In this document: piece after piece, positions 8,082-15,878 of the stretch
Layout: every line of letters begins with the position of its first letter
How positions within the stretch are numbered: the stretch's first letter is position 1
Source: Oscillospiraceae bacterium
GTDB taxonomy: Bacteria > Bacillota > Clostridia > Oscillospirales > Oscillospiraceae
Direction of reading: 5' to 3'
Assembly (NCBI GenBank): GCA_017480395.1
Contig: JAFVAS010000275.1
Location: forward strand, 1-24,026
Length of the DNA: 24,026 nt
Notes under the pieces: generated by a model
Databases searched by the model: none
What the model was told of the DNA's origin: nothing
Seen by the model: the letters and a program-made list of their open reading frames with translations, nothing else
Position numbers and translations under genes: made by a program

Positions 8082-8993
8082 ATGGAACAGGAAGTCAGAG
8101 AGAAGCCAAAGCTGACCCCGGCCCAGCTCAAAAAACGCCGCAACCAGAGAAACGCCTGGCTCCGCGCCGGGATTCAGGCGGTGTTCTTCTTCTCCATGCC
8201 CGGGGCCTTTGTGGCGGGCTTTTCCGGGGTCAAAAATATCTTCCAGCGCATCGGCGCGGGGCAGACCCTGCAATGGAACAGCTTTGTGTCGGCGCTGGTG
8301 GGACTGTGCGTCTTCACCGTGATTTTCGGGCGGTTTTTCTGCGGCTATGTCTGCGCCTTCGGGACGCTGGGCGACTTTGTCTACTGGCTGTCCGGGCTGG
8401 TGCAGAGGAAGGTGTTCCACCGCAAAAAGCAGCTCCAGATCCCCGCCAAGCTGACCCCGTGGGGGCAGAAGGTGAAGTATGTGATCCTGGCGGCCATCAT
8501 CGCCCTGTGCGCCTTTGGCCTGTATGACAGGCTGAGCGGCTGGAATCCCTGGTCGGTGTTCTCCTTCTTCATGGCGCTGCGCTTCCGGCTGAGCGGCTAT
8601 TGGCCGGGGCTTGTCCTCCTGTTGCTGATCGTGACGGGGATGGCCTTCCGGGAGCGGTTCTTCTGCCAGTTCCTCTGCCCCATGGGGGCGGTGTTCGCCC
8701 TCCTGCCGCAGATGCCCTTTGCGCCGCTGCAGCGCAAGCCGGAGCAATGTATTCCGGGCTGTCAGGCCTGCAAACGGCAATGCCCGGTGGACATCAAGCT
8801 GGAGCCGGACGGCTTCTTAAACGGCGAGTGCATCGGCAGTGAGCGGTGCGCCGGGGTGTGCCCGAAGAACAATCTGACCCGCTGGGATCGGAAGCTGCTG
8901 CGCTCCGAGGCGGCGGCCGCGCTGGTCAAGGCCGCGCTGTTCTTTGTCCTGGGCGTGCTTCTGGGGCTGTGCCGGTTTATCACAATCAGATAA
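8082..8993 (+). CDS. Polytopic membrane 4Fe-4S protein, NapH/NosR type
   Basis: The 303-residue protein has about five membrane segments (near residues 27-50, 70-93, 131-149, 178-210 and 276-300). Two C-x3-C motifs sit at membrane edges: C87-GYV-C91 and C195-QFL-C199-P, as in NapH, NosR and YccM-type proteins. A ferredoxin-like part lies between the last two segments. Its first cluster motif is complete (C223, C227, C230, C234-P). The second reads C250-IG-S253-ER-C256-AGV-C260-P, so Ser replaces the expected second Cys. The ribosome binding site AGGCGGTGA (8067-8075) is nearly ideal, 6 bases before the ATG. By family and context it probably carries electrons from the cytoplasmic side through the membrane to the FMN proteins encoded just upstream. 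It is the last gene before a strong terminator. Confidence 0.92.
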   Translation: MEQEVREKPKLTPAQLKKRRNQRNAWLRAGIQAVFFFSMPGAFVAGFSGVKNIFQRIGAGQTLQWNSFVSALVGLCVFTVIFGRFFCGYVCAFGTLGDFVYWLSGLVQRKVFHRKKQLQIPAKLTPWGQKVKYVILAAIIALCAFGLYDRLSGWNPWSVFSFFMALRFRLSGYWPGLVLLLLIVTGMAFRERFFCQFLCPMGAVFALLPQMPFAPLQRKPEQCIPGCQACKRQCPVDIKLEPDGFLNGECIGSERCAGVCPKNNLTRWDRKLLRSEAAAALVKAALFFVLGVLLGLCRFITIR

Positions 8994-8997
8994 CAGA

Positions 8998-9033
8998 AAA
9001 CCCTGAGCGGATTTCCCCGCTCAGGGTTTTTTT
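8998..9033 (+). terminator. Rho-independent terminator of the flavin electron-transfer operon
   Basis: A 10-bp GC-rich stem, CCCTGAGCGG (9001-9010) with CCGCTCAGGG (9017-9026), has a 6-base loop and is followed by seven T residues. The stem can extend with AAA/TTT. It lies 5 bases after the Fe-S gene's stop codon. Confidence 0.95.
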
Positions 9034-9093
9034 GTCAGCAGCTTGATTGCGGGCCGCTCGGAGCGTGGTCGGATGTCATATTTTACTGCGGTT

Positions 9094-9143
9094 GGCCTCC
9101 TGAACGGCAAACCACCGGTCTATCCGGTGCCGTCCGGGAGGCC
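9094..9143. other. Large interrupted inverted repeat
   Basis: GGCCTCC (9094-9100) pairs with GGAGGCC (9137-9143), ACGG (9104-9107) with CCGT (9130-9133), and CACCGG (9113-9118) with CCGGTG (9124-9129), around a 5-base loop. That is 17 paired positions with short internal bulges. There is no U-run on either side. It could be a structured RNA fragment or a DNA-level recognition site. Confidence 0.6.
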
Positions 9144-9147
9144 GGGT

Positions 9148-9161
9148 AGTTGTGCACAACT
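9148..9161. promoter_or_regulatory. 14-bp perfect palindrome, candidate operator
   Basis: AGTTGTGCACAACT is a perfect palindrome about 180 bases upstream of the promoter of the solute-binding protein gene. Perfect symmetry of this length suits a dimeric regulator. The regulator is not known. The distance is large for a simple repressor but acceptable for an activator site. Confidence 0.4.
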
Positions 9162-9342
9162 GGTTTGAATGTTTGGTCACCCTCGCCGCGATGGTGCGTT
9201 TCGACGGATTTTTGGCCAAAATATCGGCGTTTTGAACAGGATAGAGAAAAATAAGCGCCATTTGTGGGCGGTTCTGCCAAAAATGATGCTGGGAAAAACC
9301 AACAAATCACCATATAAATAAGACATGAATCCATACAACATT

Positions 9343-9370
9343 TTAACAGTGTACTTTACAATTGTATAAA
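9343..9370 (+). promoter_or_regulatory. Promoter of the sugar ABC transporter operon
   Basis: TTAACA (9343-9348), a 16-base spacer and TATAAA (9365-9370), each one base off consensus, lie in the most A/T-rich part of the gap. Transcription would begin near 9377, about 55 bases before the ATG at 9431. The imperfect boxes and short spacer fit an activated promoter. Confidence 0.65.
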
Positions 9371-9430
9371 ACCTGCATGAGGGAGAAGTTGCTCGTTCTG
9401 ACAGGCTCAATCTATGAAGGAGGATACGAA

Positions 9431-10777
9431 ATGAAAATGAAGAGATTTGCCGCGCTGCTCCTGGCCGCCCTGATGGTGCTGTCTCTGGCCGCCTGCGGCT
9501 CCAGCAGCACTTCATCTCAGCCCAGTGGCTCCGCTGAGGTCAATCTGGACGGAGATTTCACCGCCACGGAGCTCCGGGTCGCCATCTGGGACAACAACCA
9601 GCGCGCCGGATTGCAGCAGATTGCCGACGAGTGGACGGAGACCTCCGGCGTCAAGGTCAATGTCGAGGTCATCGACTGGGGCAACTACTGGACGCTGCTG
9701 GAGGCCGGCGCCAACGGCGGTGACCTGCCCGACGTGTTCTGGATGCACTCCAACACGGCCCAGATGTACATGGAGAACGACCTGCTGCTCAATCTCGATC
9801 CCTACATCGCCGCCGATGCAAATGTCAATCTGGACAACTACTATGAGGGCATCGTGGACCTGTTCACCCGCTCCGACGGCATCCATTTCGCCGTGCCTAA
9901 GGATCACGATACCAACGCCCTGCTCTACAACAAGGCGATCTTTGACCAGTACAACGTGGCCTATCCCGAGGACACCTGGACCTATGAGGACATGTATGAG
10001 GCCGCCAAGGCCATCTACGAGGCCTCTGACGGCAACATCTACGGCGTGGCCATGAACACCAACAACAACCAGGACAGCTGGTATAACTTCGTCTACTCCT
10101 ACGGCGCCCAGGTCATCACCGACGACCACAAGGGAACCACCATCGGCTCCGAGGAGGGCAAGAACGCCATGGAGATGGTGCGCAAGCTGCTGACCGTCGG
10201 CGCGCCCCAGTCCGTTGTGGCGGAGACCGGCACCGACTCCCTGTTCATGTCCGGCAAGGTCGCTATGATCATGCAGGGCTCCTACATGATCAACGCCTAC
10301 TACACCGCCGACAACCATGAGGATTACTACTGGGCCATGCTGCCCTATGCCGACGTGAACGGCAACGGCACCTGCGAGAAGGAAGAGCGCTACACCGCTT
10401 ACAACGGCCTGGGCTGGGCCGCCGCCTTCAACACCAAGGATCCCAACGCCGCCTATTCCCTGATCTCCGCCTTCTGCTGCGAGGCCGGCCAGATCAAGCA
10501 GTCCGAGCTGGGCGTGACCATGGGCGGTATGCCCGGCGTCTCCGAGGCCTTTGCCAGCGCCTTCCCCGGCATGGACATCTCCGCCTTTATCCGCATCGAG
10601 GAGGAGGGCTCCCTGTTCTTCCGTCCCTACACCCGCAACACCACCATCTGGGAGGATAAGCTGACCCAGTCCGGCGGCTTCCTGGATGCCTGGCAGGATC
10701 CCTCTGATCCGGAGCTGATGCGCACCGCCTGCGACAACGCCCAGAAGATCATCGAGGACGCCATCGCCGCGGAGTGA
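9431..10777 (+). CDS. ABC transporter sugar-binding lipoprotein
   Basis: The start at 9431 is chosen because AAGGAGG (9417-9423) lies 7 bases upstream and a lipoprotein signal begins there; an ATG further upstream lacks both. The 448-residue protein has a lipobox LAAC with Cys22, then a Ser-rich linker. The mature domain follows the family 1 extracellular solute-binding pattern: LRVAIWD, QIADEWTETSGVKVNVE, LPDVFWM, ENDLLLNLDPYI, FAVPKDHDTNALLYNK, and a GKVAMIMQGSYM segment. It captures a sugar or oligosaccharide and delivers it to the two permeases encoded next. The alpha-galactosidase downstream suggests a raffinose- or melibiose-like ligand; this is context only. A hairpin separates it from the permease genes. 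Confidence 0.93.
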   Translation: MKMKRFAALLLAALMVLSLAACGSSSTSSQPSGSAEVNLDGDFTATELRVAIWDNNQRAGLQQIADEWTETSGVKVNVEVIDWGNYWTLLEAGANGGDLPDVFWMHSNTAQMYMENDLLLNLDPYIAADANVNLDNYYEGIVDLFTRSDGIHFAVPKDHDTNALLYNKAIFDQYNVAYPEDTWTYEDMYEAAKAIYEASDGNIYGVAMNTNNNQDSWYNFVYSYGAQVITDDHKGTTIGSEEGKNAMEMVRKLLTVGAPQSVVAETGTDSLFMSGKVAMIMQGSYMINAYYTADNHEDYYWAMLPYADVNGNGTCEKEERYTAYNGLGWAAAFNTKDPNAAYSLISAFCCEAGQIKQSELGVTMGGMPGVSEAFASAFPGMDISAFIRIEEEGSLFFRPYTRNTTIWEDKLTQSGGFLDAWQDPSDPELMRTACDNAQKIIEDAIAAE

Positions 10778-10808
10778 TTCGGGTTCGGCGTACCGAGCAA
10801 GCATTCGG

Positions 10809-10834
10809 CAGGGCGGAGGTGGCCCTCCGCCCTG
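10809..10834 (+). other. Intercistronic stem-loop between binding-protein and permease genes
   Basis: CAGGGCGGAGG (10809-10819) pairs perfectly with CCTCCGCCCTG (10824-10834) around a TGGC loop, and no U-run follows. In such operons this kind of hairpin usually protects the upstream mRNA, so that binding protein is made in excess over permeases. That role is inferred from position. Confidence 0.75.
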
Positions 10835-10860
10835 TCCACGGATTCTGAAAGAGGGATGTT

Positions 10861-11763
10861 ATGAGAGAAAAAAGAACCAGGAGGAAGATAGACGCGGCCG
10901 AGAAGAACGAGATGCTCTGGGGCTATGCCTTTGTCGCCCCCACCATCATCGGCCTGATCATCCTGAACTTCTACCCGGTCATCAACACGATCTGGCAGTC
11001 GCTCTGCAAGACGGGCGACTTCGGCAGGGGCAACACCTTTGTCGGCATCAAAAACTATCAGGCGGTGCTGACCGCGGGCGAGACCTGGCATTCCCTGTGG
11101 AACACCATCAAGTACGCCCTGATCGAGGTGCCCTTCGGGGTGGCCATCGCGCTGGTGCTGGCGGTGTTCCTGACCAAGAAGCTGAAGGGCACCTCCGCCT
11201 TCCGAACCATCTTCTTCCTCCCCATGGTCTGCGCCCCGGCGGCGGTTGCCATGGTCTGGAAGTGGCTCTATAACCAGCAGTTCGGCCTGCTGAACAACAT
11301 TTTCCACACCAATATCGCCTGGATCTCCGATCCCAAGATCGCCTGGATCTCCATTGCGATCATCGGCGTGTGGTCGATCATCGGCTACAACATGGTGCTG
11401 TTCATCTCTGGCCTGCAGGAAATTCCCGGCGACTATTATGAGGCCGCCGAGATCGACGGCGCGTCCGGCATCCGGCAGTTCTTCAACATCACCGTGCCCC
11501 TGCTGAGCCCCACCACCTTCTTCATCGTTCAGACCCGGGTGATCGGCGCCCTGACGGTCTTTGACCTGATGTTCATGGTCATGGACACCACCAACGTGGC
11601 GCTGCAGAACGTCCAGTCCATCGTCTATCTGTTCTACACCTATGCCTTTACCAACGGAAACAAGGGGTACGGCGCGGCGCTGGTCATGGTGCTGGTGGTA
11701 TTCATCATGCTTGTCACAAGGATTATGCAGACGGCGGAAAAGAAGCTCGTCTATCACGCCTGA
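10861..11763 (+). CDS. Sugar ABC transporter permease, MalF/MsmF-like
   Basis: The 300-residue protein has six predicted membrane segments, beginning with FVAPTIIGLIILNFYPVINT. The EAA loop that docks the ATPase is clear: DYYEAAEIDGASGIRQFF starts at Asp191, with E194-A195-A196 and the conserved G about ten residues on. The order of binding protein, this permease, then a MalG-like permease is standard for CUT1 carbohydrate importers. The preceding GAGGGA is a fair ribosome binding site and the ATG is unambiguous. The basic N-terminus should be cytoplasmic. Substrate cannot be read from the sequence. Confidence 0.93.
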   Translation: MREKRTRRKIDAAEKNEMLWGYAFVAPTIIGLIILNFYPVINTIWQSLCKTGDFGRGNTFVGIKNYQAVLTAGETWHSLWNTIKYALIEVPFGVAIALVLAVFLTKKLKGTSAFRTIFFLPMVCAPAAVAMVWKWLYNQQFGLLNNIFHTNIAWISDPKIAWISIAIIGVWSIIGYNMVLFISGLQEIPGDYYEAAEIDGASGIRQFFNITVPLLSPTTFFIVQTRVIGALTVFDLMFMVMDTTNVALQNVQSIVYLFYTYAFTNGNKGYGAALVMVLVVFIMLVTRIMQTAEKKLVYHA

Positions 11764-11780
11764 GGGGAGGGAGCGAAGCA

Positions 11781-12623
11781 ATGAAAGCACAATACGGGAA
11801 AGACCGGGCGGCAAAGGTTGCCATGTATGTCGTTCTGATCATTATGGCGTTCATCATGCTCGTACCCTTCGTGTGGATGATCCTGACCGCCCTGAAAACC
11901 AACCAGGAGGCCATCTCCGTTGATCCCTTCTACATCTTCCCCCAGAGCGGCTGGCATTGGGAGAACTTTGTCACCGTTTGGGAGTCCTACAACTTCGTGA
12001 TCCTGTATAAAAACACCCTGCTCATGATTTTCTTCCGGGTGCTCTGCGCCTGCCTGACGGCCACCATGGCCGGCTACGCCTTTGGCCGCCTGAAATTCCC
12101 GGGCAAGAACTTCCTGTTCTCCCTGGTGCTGATCCAGATGATGATCCCCTCCCAGATCTTCATCATCCCCCAGTACCTGATGGTGAACAAGCTGGGCTGG
12201 CTGGGAACCACCGCAGGTCTGGTCTTCCCCGGCGCGGTGACCGCCTTCGGCACCTATCTGCTGAAGACGGGCTATGAGGGCCTTCCCAAGGATTTGGAGG
12301 AGGCCGCCGCCGTGGACGGCTGCAACATCGGCAGACGGTTCCTGTCGATCATGATGCCGCTGACCCGTTCCTCCATGATTTCGCTGGGCATCTTCACCGC
12401 CCTGTTCGCCTTCAAGGATCTGATGTGGCCCATGATCATCTGCACCGACCCCAAGACCACCACCCTGGCCGCCGGCCTGCAGAAGATGCAGGGACAGTAT
12501 GGCAGCGATTACCCCGCCATGATGGCCGCCGCCGTGCTGGCGATTGTGCCCATGGTCATCATCTATCTGATCTTCCAGAAGCAATTCGTTGAGGGTATCG
12601 CCACCTCCGGCGGTAAGCTGTAA
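11781..12623 (+). CDS. Sugar ABC transporter permease, MalG/MsmG-like
   Basis: The 280-residue protein has six predicted membrane segments. It opens with VVLIIMAFIMLVPFVWMILT, typical of MalG-type subunits, followed by an extracytosolic segment with SGWHWENF. The EAA motif is in GLPKDLEEAAAVDGCNIGRR, with E174-A175-A176 facing the ATPase. The gene starts 17 bases after the first permease stop and has GGGAGGGAG-type ribosome binding sequence. It completes the membrane channel. No ATPase gene follows: the next gene is an AraC-family regulator after a gap of about 160 bases, so a shared MsmK/MalK-type ATPase encoded elsewhere is expected. Confidence 0.93.
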   Translation: MKAQYGKDRAAKVAMYVVLIIMAFIMLVPFVWMILTALKTNQEAISVDPFYIFPQSGWHWENFVTVWESYNFVILYKNTLLMIFFRVLCACLTATMAGYAFGRLKFPGKNFLFSLVLIQMMIPSQIFIIPQYLMVNKLGWLGTTAGLVFPGAVTAFGTYLLKTGYEGLPKDLEEAAAVDGCNIGRRFLSIMMPLTRSSMISLGIFTALFAFKDLMWPMIICTDPKTTTLAAGLQKMQGQYGSDYPAMMAAAVLAIVPMVIIYLIFQKQFVEGIATSGGKL

Positions 12624-12669
12624 TCATGATATTCCTGAATTAGCATTTTCCTCTCTCTCTCTGATGCGC

Positions 12670-12695
12670 ACCGGAGACGCTGCTGCGTCTTCGGT
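12670..12695 (+). terminator. Stem-loop after the permease genes (possible terminator)
   Basis: ACCGGAGACGC (12670-12680) pairs with GCGTCTTCGGT (12685-12695), with one G-U pair and a TGCT loop. It is followed by only moderately T-rich sequence and preceded by a CT dinucleotide run (about 12650-12660). It may be partially leaky between the transporter genes and the regulator gene, which has its own promoter. Confidence 0.5.
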
Positions 12696-12724
12696 TCGCA
12701 AATTCTTGATTCGGTGGGTTTTCC

Positions 12725-12753
12725 TTGGCACCGATGGACCGATCTGTTAAAGT
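12725..12753 (+). promoter_or_regulatory. Promoter of the AraC-family regulator gene
   Basis: TTGGCA (12725-12730), a 17-base spacer and TAAAGT (12748-12753) lie 30 bases before the ATG. This gives the regulator and the alpha-galactosidase genes a start site separate from the transporter genes. Confidence 0.6.
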
Positions 12754-12782
12754 AGAAGCAGCGAAGAAAGTGCGGTGATTGT

Positions 12783-13652
12783 ATGGAGAGCGCTAATTAT
12801 TACAGCACAAAATATTGCCGCTGCCTGCATTTTCCCCAGCGGCAGATGGATGAGATTTACCTGTGTTATTGCGGCATCGAGGAGTGCCGCCCCGGCCAGT
12901 TTTTTGACGCGGCGGGGCGGGACGCCTGGCACCTGCATGTCATCGTCTCCGGCAAAGGATCGCTTTTGCTGGAGGACGAGGAGATCCAGCTCCACTTTGG
13001 CCAGATGTTTATTACCAAGCCCGGAGAGCGGTGCCTCTACTACGCCGATGCCGAGGACCCCTGGGTCTACTGCTGGATGACCTTTGACGGGGACAAGGCC
13101 GCGTCCTATGTCGCCAGCGCCGGCTTCGGGGCGGGGGTGAACCACCAGGACTGCTATGTGGACGCCAACAATTTCTACCGGCTGGTCTCCCGGATCCTGG
13201 AGGAGCCGGAGATGTCGCTGGCCAACGACCTGATGAGCCAGGGGCTCTTGATGGAGTACCTCGCCCTGAGCATACGATCCAACTACCGCTCGCAGAATGT
13301 CGCCCGGCATACCAACGAGTATACCGCGGAGGACTATGTGACCCGGGCGATGAGCATGATCGACGGCAACTTTGCCACCATCAAAATCGCCGATGTGGCC
13401 AGAAACATCGGGCTGAACCGGAGCTATCTGACCACGCTGTTCAAGCAGCGGCTCGGCATTTCGCCCCAGGAGTACCTTGTTCAATGCCGCATGAAGTGGG
13501 GGTGCTATTACCTGGAGCACATGGACAATCGCATTCAGGAGATCGCCCAATACGTGGGCTACGGCGACTCCATGACCTTTTCCAAGCTGTTCAAGAAAAT
13601 TTACAACATGACGCCCACCGAGTACCGCAGTAAAAAGCGGGCAAATTCCTAA
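12783..13652 (+). CDS. AraC-family transcriptional regulator
   Basis: The 289-residue protein has an AraC-type cupin sensor domain in its N-terminal half (DAWHLHVIVSGKGSLLLEDE, then GQMFITKPGERCLYY) and two helix-turn-helix motifs at its C-terminus. The first runs IADVARNIGLNRSYLTTLFK from about residue 202. The second includes IQEIAQYVGYGDSMTFSKLF and ends MTPTEYR, the classic AraC/XylS signature. A Cys-rich opening (YCRCLHFP) is unusual but short. The neighbours fit an MsmR/RafR-like role: sensing an alpha-galactoside or product and activating the transporter and the GH36 gene only 22 bases downstream. The weak ribosome binding site (GGTGA, 4 bases before ATG) suggests low expression, as usual for regulators. 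Confidence 0.92.
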   Translation: MESANYYSTKYCRCLHFPQRQMDEIYLCYCGIEECRPGQFFDAAGRDAWHLHVIVSGKGSLLLEDEEIQLHFGQMFITKPGERCLYYADAEDPWVYCWMTFDGDKAASYVASAGFGAGVNHQDCYVDANNFYRLVSRILEEPEMSLANDLMSQGLLMEYLALSIRSNYRSQNVARHTNEYTAEDYVTRAMSMIDGNFATIKIADVARNIGLNRSYLTTLFKQRLGISPQEYLVQCRMKWGCYYLEHMDNRIQEIAQYVGYGDSMTFSKLFKKIYNMTPTEYRSKKRANS

Positions 13653-13674
13653 ACTTCAACGCGGAGGGAGAAAT

Positions 13675-15876
13675 TTGGGTATTAACTATCACGAGGCGGA
13701 ACGGCTGCTGACGCTGGAGACCAGAAGCACCGCCTACCAGATGAAGATCGCCCCGATGGGAATCCTGTGTCATCAGTACTATGGCCGCCGCATCCGGGCC
13801 ACGGATCTGAGCTATCTGGATCGTTACTATGACCGGGGCTTTTCCGGCCCACTGTATGAGTACCGGCGGGATCGCACCCCGTCGCTGGATACGCTGCCCC
13901 AGGAGTACACCTCCTGCGGCGTGGGGGACTATCGGATCAACTCCATCGACGTGATCAACGCGGATGGAAGCCAATGTGCGGACTTTCGCTATGTGGGCCA
14001 TGAGATCAGAGCGGGGAAGTATGCCATTCCGGGCATGCCCTCCGTGTACGACAATGGCGGAGAGATGGAGACGCTGATTGTCACGCTGCAGGACCCGGTG
14101 ACGCGGCTGACCCTGCGTCTCTACTACGGCGTACTCTATGAGCGGGACGTAATCACCCGCTGCGCCGAGCTGATCAACGAGGGGACGGAGCCCATCGTGC
14201 TGAATAAGGCGGCTTCCCTCTGTCTGGATCTGCCCTGCGGAGACTGGGATCTGATGCACTTCTACGGACGGCACTGTCTGGAGCGGCAGGTGGAGCGCAG
14301 CCCGCTGCCCCACAGCATCCAAACCATCTCCTCCACCCGGGGGATGACCAGCCACCACCACAACTGCTTTGCGATCCTCTGCGACCATCAGGCGACGGAG
14401 GACGACGGGGCGTGCTGCGGCATGATGCTGGTGTACTCCGGCAGCCACAAGATCGAGATTGAACAGGATCAGATGGAGAGCGTCCGGGTCGTCATGGGCA
14501 TCCACGACCAACAATTCAGCTGGCGGCTGGAGGCGGGGGCGTCGTTCTTCACCCCGGAGTGTATTTTGTCCTATTCCGCCGACGGGCTGGCGCAGTTGTC
14601 CCACAATTTCCACGACACCCTCCGGCACAATGTATGTCGCGGGCGGTGGAAGCTGGAGCGGAGACCGGTGCTGATCAACAGCTGGGAGGCCACCTATTGC
14701 GACTTCGACGACCAGAAGATTCTGCGCATCGCCAGACAGGCGGCGGCCCTGGGTGTGGAGCTGTTTGTGCTGGACGACGGATGGTTCGGCGTCAGGGATG
14801 ACGACAACCAGGGCCTGGGCGACTGGTATGTCAACCGGCGGAAGCTGCCCGACGGCCTCGCCCCGGTGATCCGGCAGATCAACGAAATGGGCATGAAATT
14901 CGGCCTCTGGATGGAGCCGGAGATGGTCAGCGAGGACTCCGACCTCTACCGGGCTCACCCGGACTGGGCCCTGACCGTTCCCGGGCGGAAGCCCATGATG
15001 GGCCGCAACCAGCTGGCGCTGGATCTGTCCCGGCAGGACGTGCGGGATTACCTGTATGGGGTGCTGTCCGACCTGCTGCGGGAGAACCACATCGAATACA
15101 TCAAATGGGACATGAACCGCTGCATCTCCGACGTGTTCTCCCGTCTGCTGCCCAGCGGGCGGCAGGGCGAGGTGGGGCACCGGTATGTGCTGGGGGTCTA
15201 TGATCTGCTGGAGCGGCTGACCGGGGAATTCCCCGACATCCTTGTGGAAAACTGCGCCGGCGGCGGTGGCCGGTTTGACGCCGCCATGCTGGCCTTCTCC
15301 CCCCAGATCTGGTGCAGCGACGACACCGACGCCGTCGAGCGGGTGCGCATACAGTACGGCACCTCCTTCGGCTACCCCGTCTCCACCATGGGCAGCCATG
15401 TCTCCGCCTCCCCCAACCATCAGACCGGGCGCACCACCCCCCTGCATACCCGGGGGATCGTGGCCATGTCCGGCACCTTCGGATATGAGCTGGATCCCAC
15501 GACGCTGACCGAGGCGGAGCGGGAGGAGGTTCGCCGCCAGATCGCCGATTTCAAGCGGTACTACTGGCTGATTCAGGATGGCCGCTACTATCGCCTGACC
15601 GACCCCATGAAGCGGAACGATTTTGACGCCTGGCAGTTTGCGGCGCGGGACGGCTCCGAGGCGCTGCTCAACCTGATCGTCAACCGTACCCAGGCCAACG
15701 CCCAGCAGTTCCGGATCAGATGGAAGGGACTTGACCCGGACGGATTCTATCGGATCGAGGGGGAGGACACCCTGTTTACCGGAGACGCGCTGATGTACGG
15801 CGGCTATGCCTTCCCGCTGATGAGCGGGGACTATCCCGCGGTGCAGTTGCACCTTGTCCGGGTGGAGGAAGCTTGA
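13675..15876 (+). CDS. aga: Alpha-galactosidase, glycoside hydrolase family 36
   Basis: The 733-residue protein has the length of GH36 alpha-galactosidases, which release terminal alpha-galactose from melibiose, raffinose and related sugars by a retaining mechanism. Motifs are intact: LDDGWFG followed by RDDDNQGLGDW, GLWMEPEMVSEDSDLY, KWDMNR with predicted nucleophile Asp479, ENCAGGGGRFD, and WCSDDTDA with predicted acid/base Asp549. The 70-residue spacing of the two acids matches what I recall for the well-studied Geobacillus enzyme. There is no signal peptide, so it acts in the cytoplasm on imported sugar. The start is TTG at 13675, chosen because GGAGGG (13663-13668) lies about 6 bases upstream and no in-frame ATG is better placed. 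It follows the regulator gene by 22 bases. Confidence 0.95.
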   Translation: MGINYHEAERLLTLETRSTAYQMKIAPMGILCHQYYGRRIRATDLSYLDRYYDRGFSGPLYEYRRDRTPSLDTLPQEYTSCGVGDYRINSIDVINADGSQCADFRYVGHEIRAGKYAIPGMPSVYDNGGEMETLIVTLQDPVTRLTLRLYYGVLYERDVITRCAELINEGTEPIVLNKAASLCLDLPCGDWDLMHFYGRHCLERQVERSPLPHSIQTISSTRGMTSHHHNCFAILCDHQATEDDGACCGMMLVYSGSHKIEIEQDQMESVRVVMGIHDQQFSWRLEAGASFFTPECILSYSADGLAQLSHNFHDTLRHNVCRGRWKLERRPVLINSWEATYCDFDDQKILRIARQAAALGVELFVLDDGWFGVRDDDNQGLGDWYVNRRKLPDGLAPVIRQINEMGMKFGLWMEPEMVSEDSDLYRAHPDWALTVPGRKPMMGRNQLALDLSRQDVRDYLYGVLSDLLRENHIEYIKWDMNRCISDVFSRLLPSGRQGEVGHRYVLGVYDLLERLTGEFPDILVENCAGGGGRFDAAMLAFSPQIWCSDDTDAVERVRIQYGTSFGYPVSTMGSHVSASPNHQTGRTTPLHTRGIVAMSGTFGYELDPTTLTEAEREEVRRQIADFKRYYWLIQDGRYYRLTDPMKRNDFDAWQFAARDGSEALLNLIVNRTQANAQQFRIRWKGLDPDGFYRIEGEDTLFTGDALMYGGYAFPLMSGDYPAVQLHLVRVEEA

Positions 15877-15878
15877 GC

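Larger units (their letters stand above)
9034..9342. other. Gene-free regulatory stretch upstream of the sugar ABC operon
   Basis: No gene is seen in about 310 bases. Base composition shifts from GC-rich to A/T-rich toward the promoter. It contains a large interrupted hairpin (9094-9143), a 14-bp palindrome (9148-9161) and a 12-bp palindrome TTTTGGCCAAAA (9210-9221). The region is long enough to hold operators for the AraC-family regulator encoded downstream. Confidence 0.6.

Noticed and set aside
13591..15852. Long minus-strand frame opposite the alpha-galactosidase gene
   Set aside because: The plus-strand frame has all GH36 motifs; the antisense translation has no family features.
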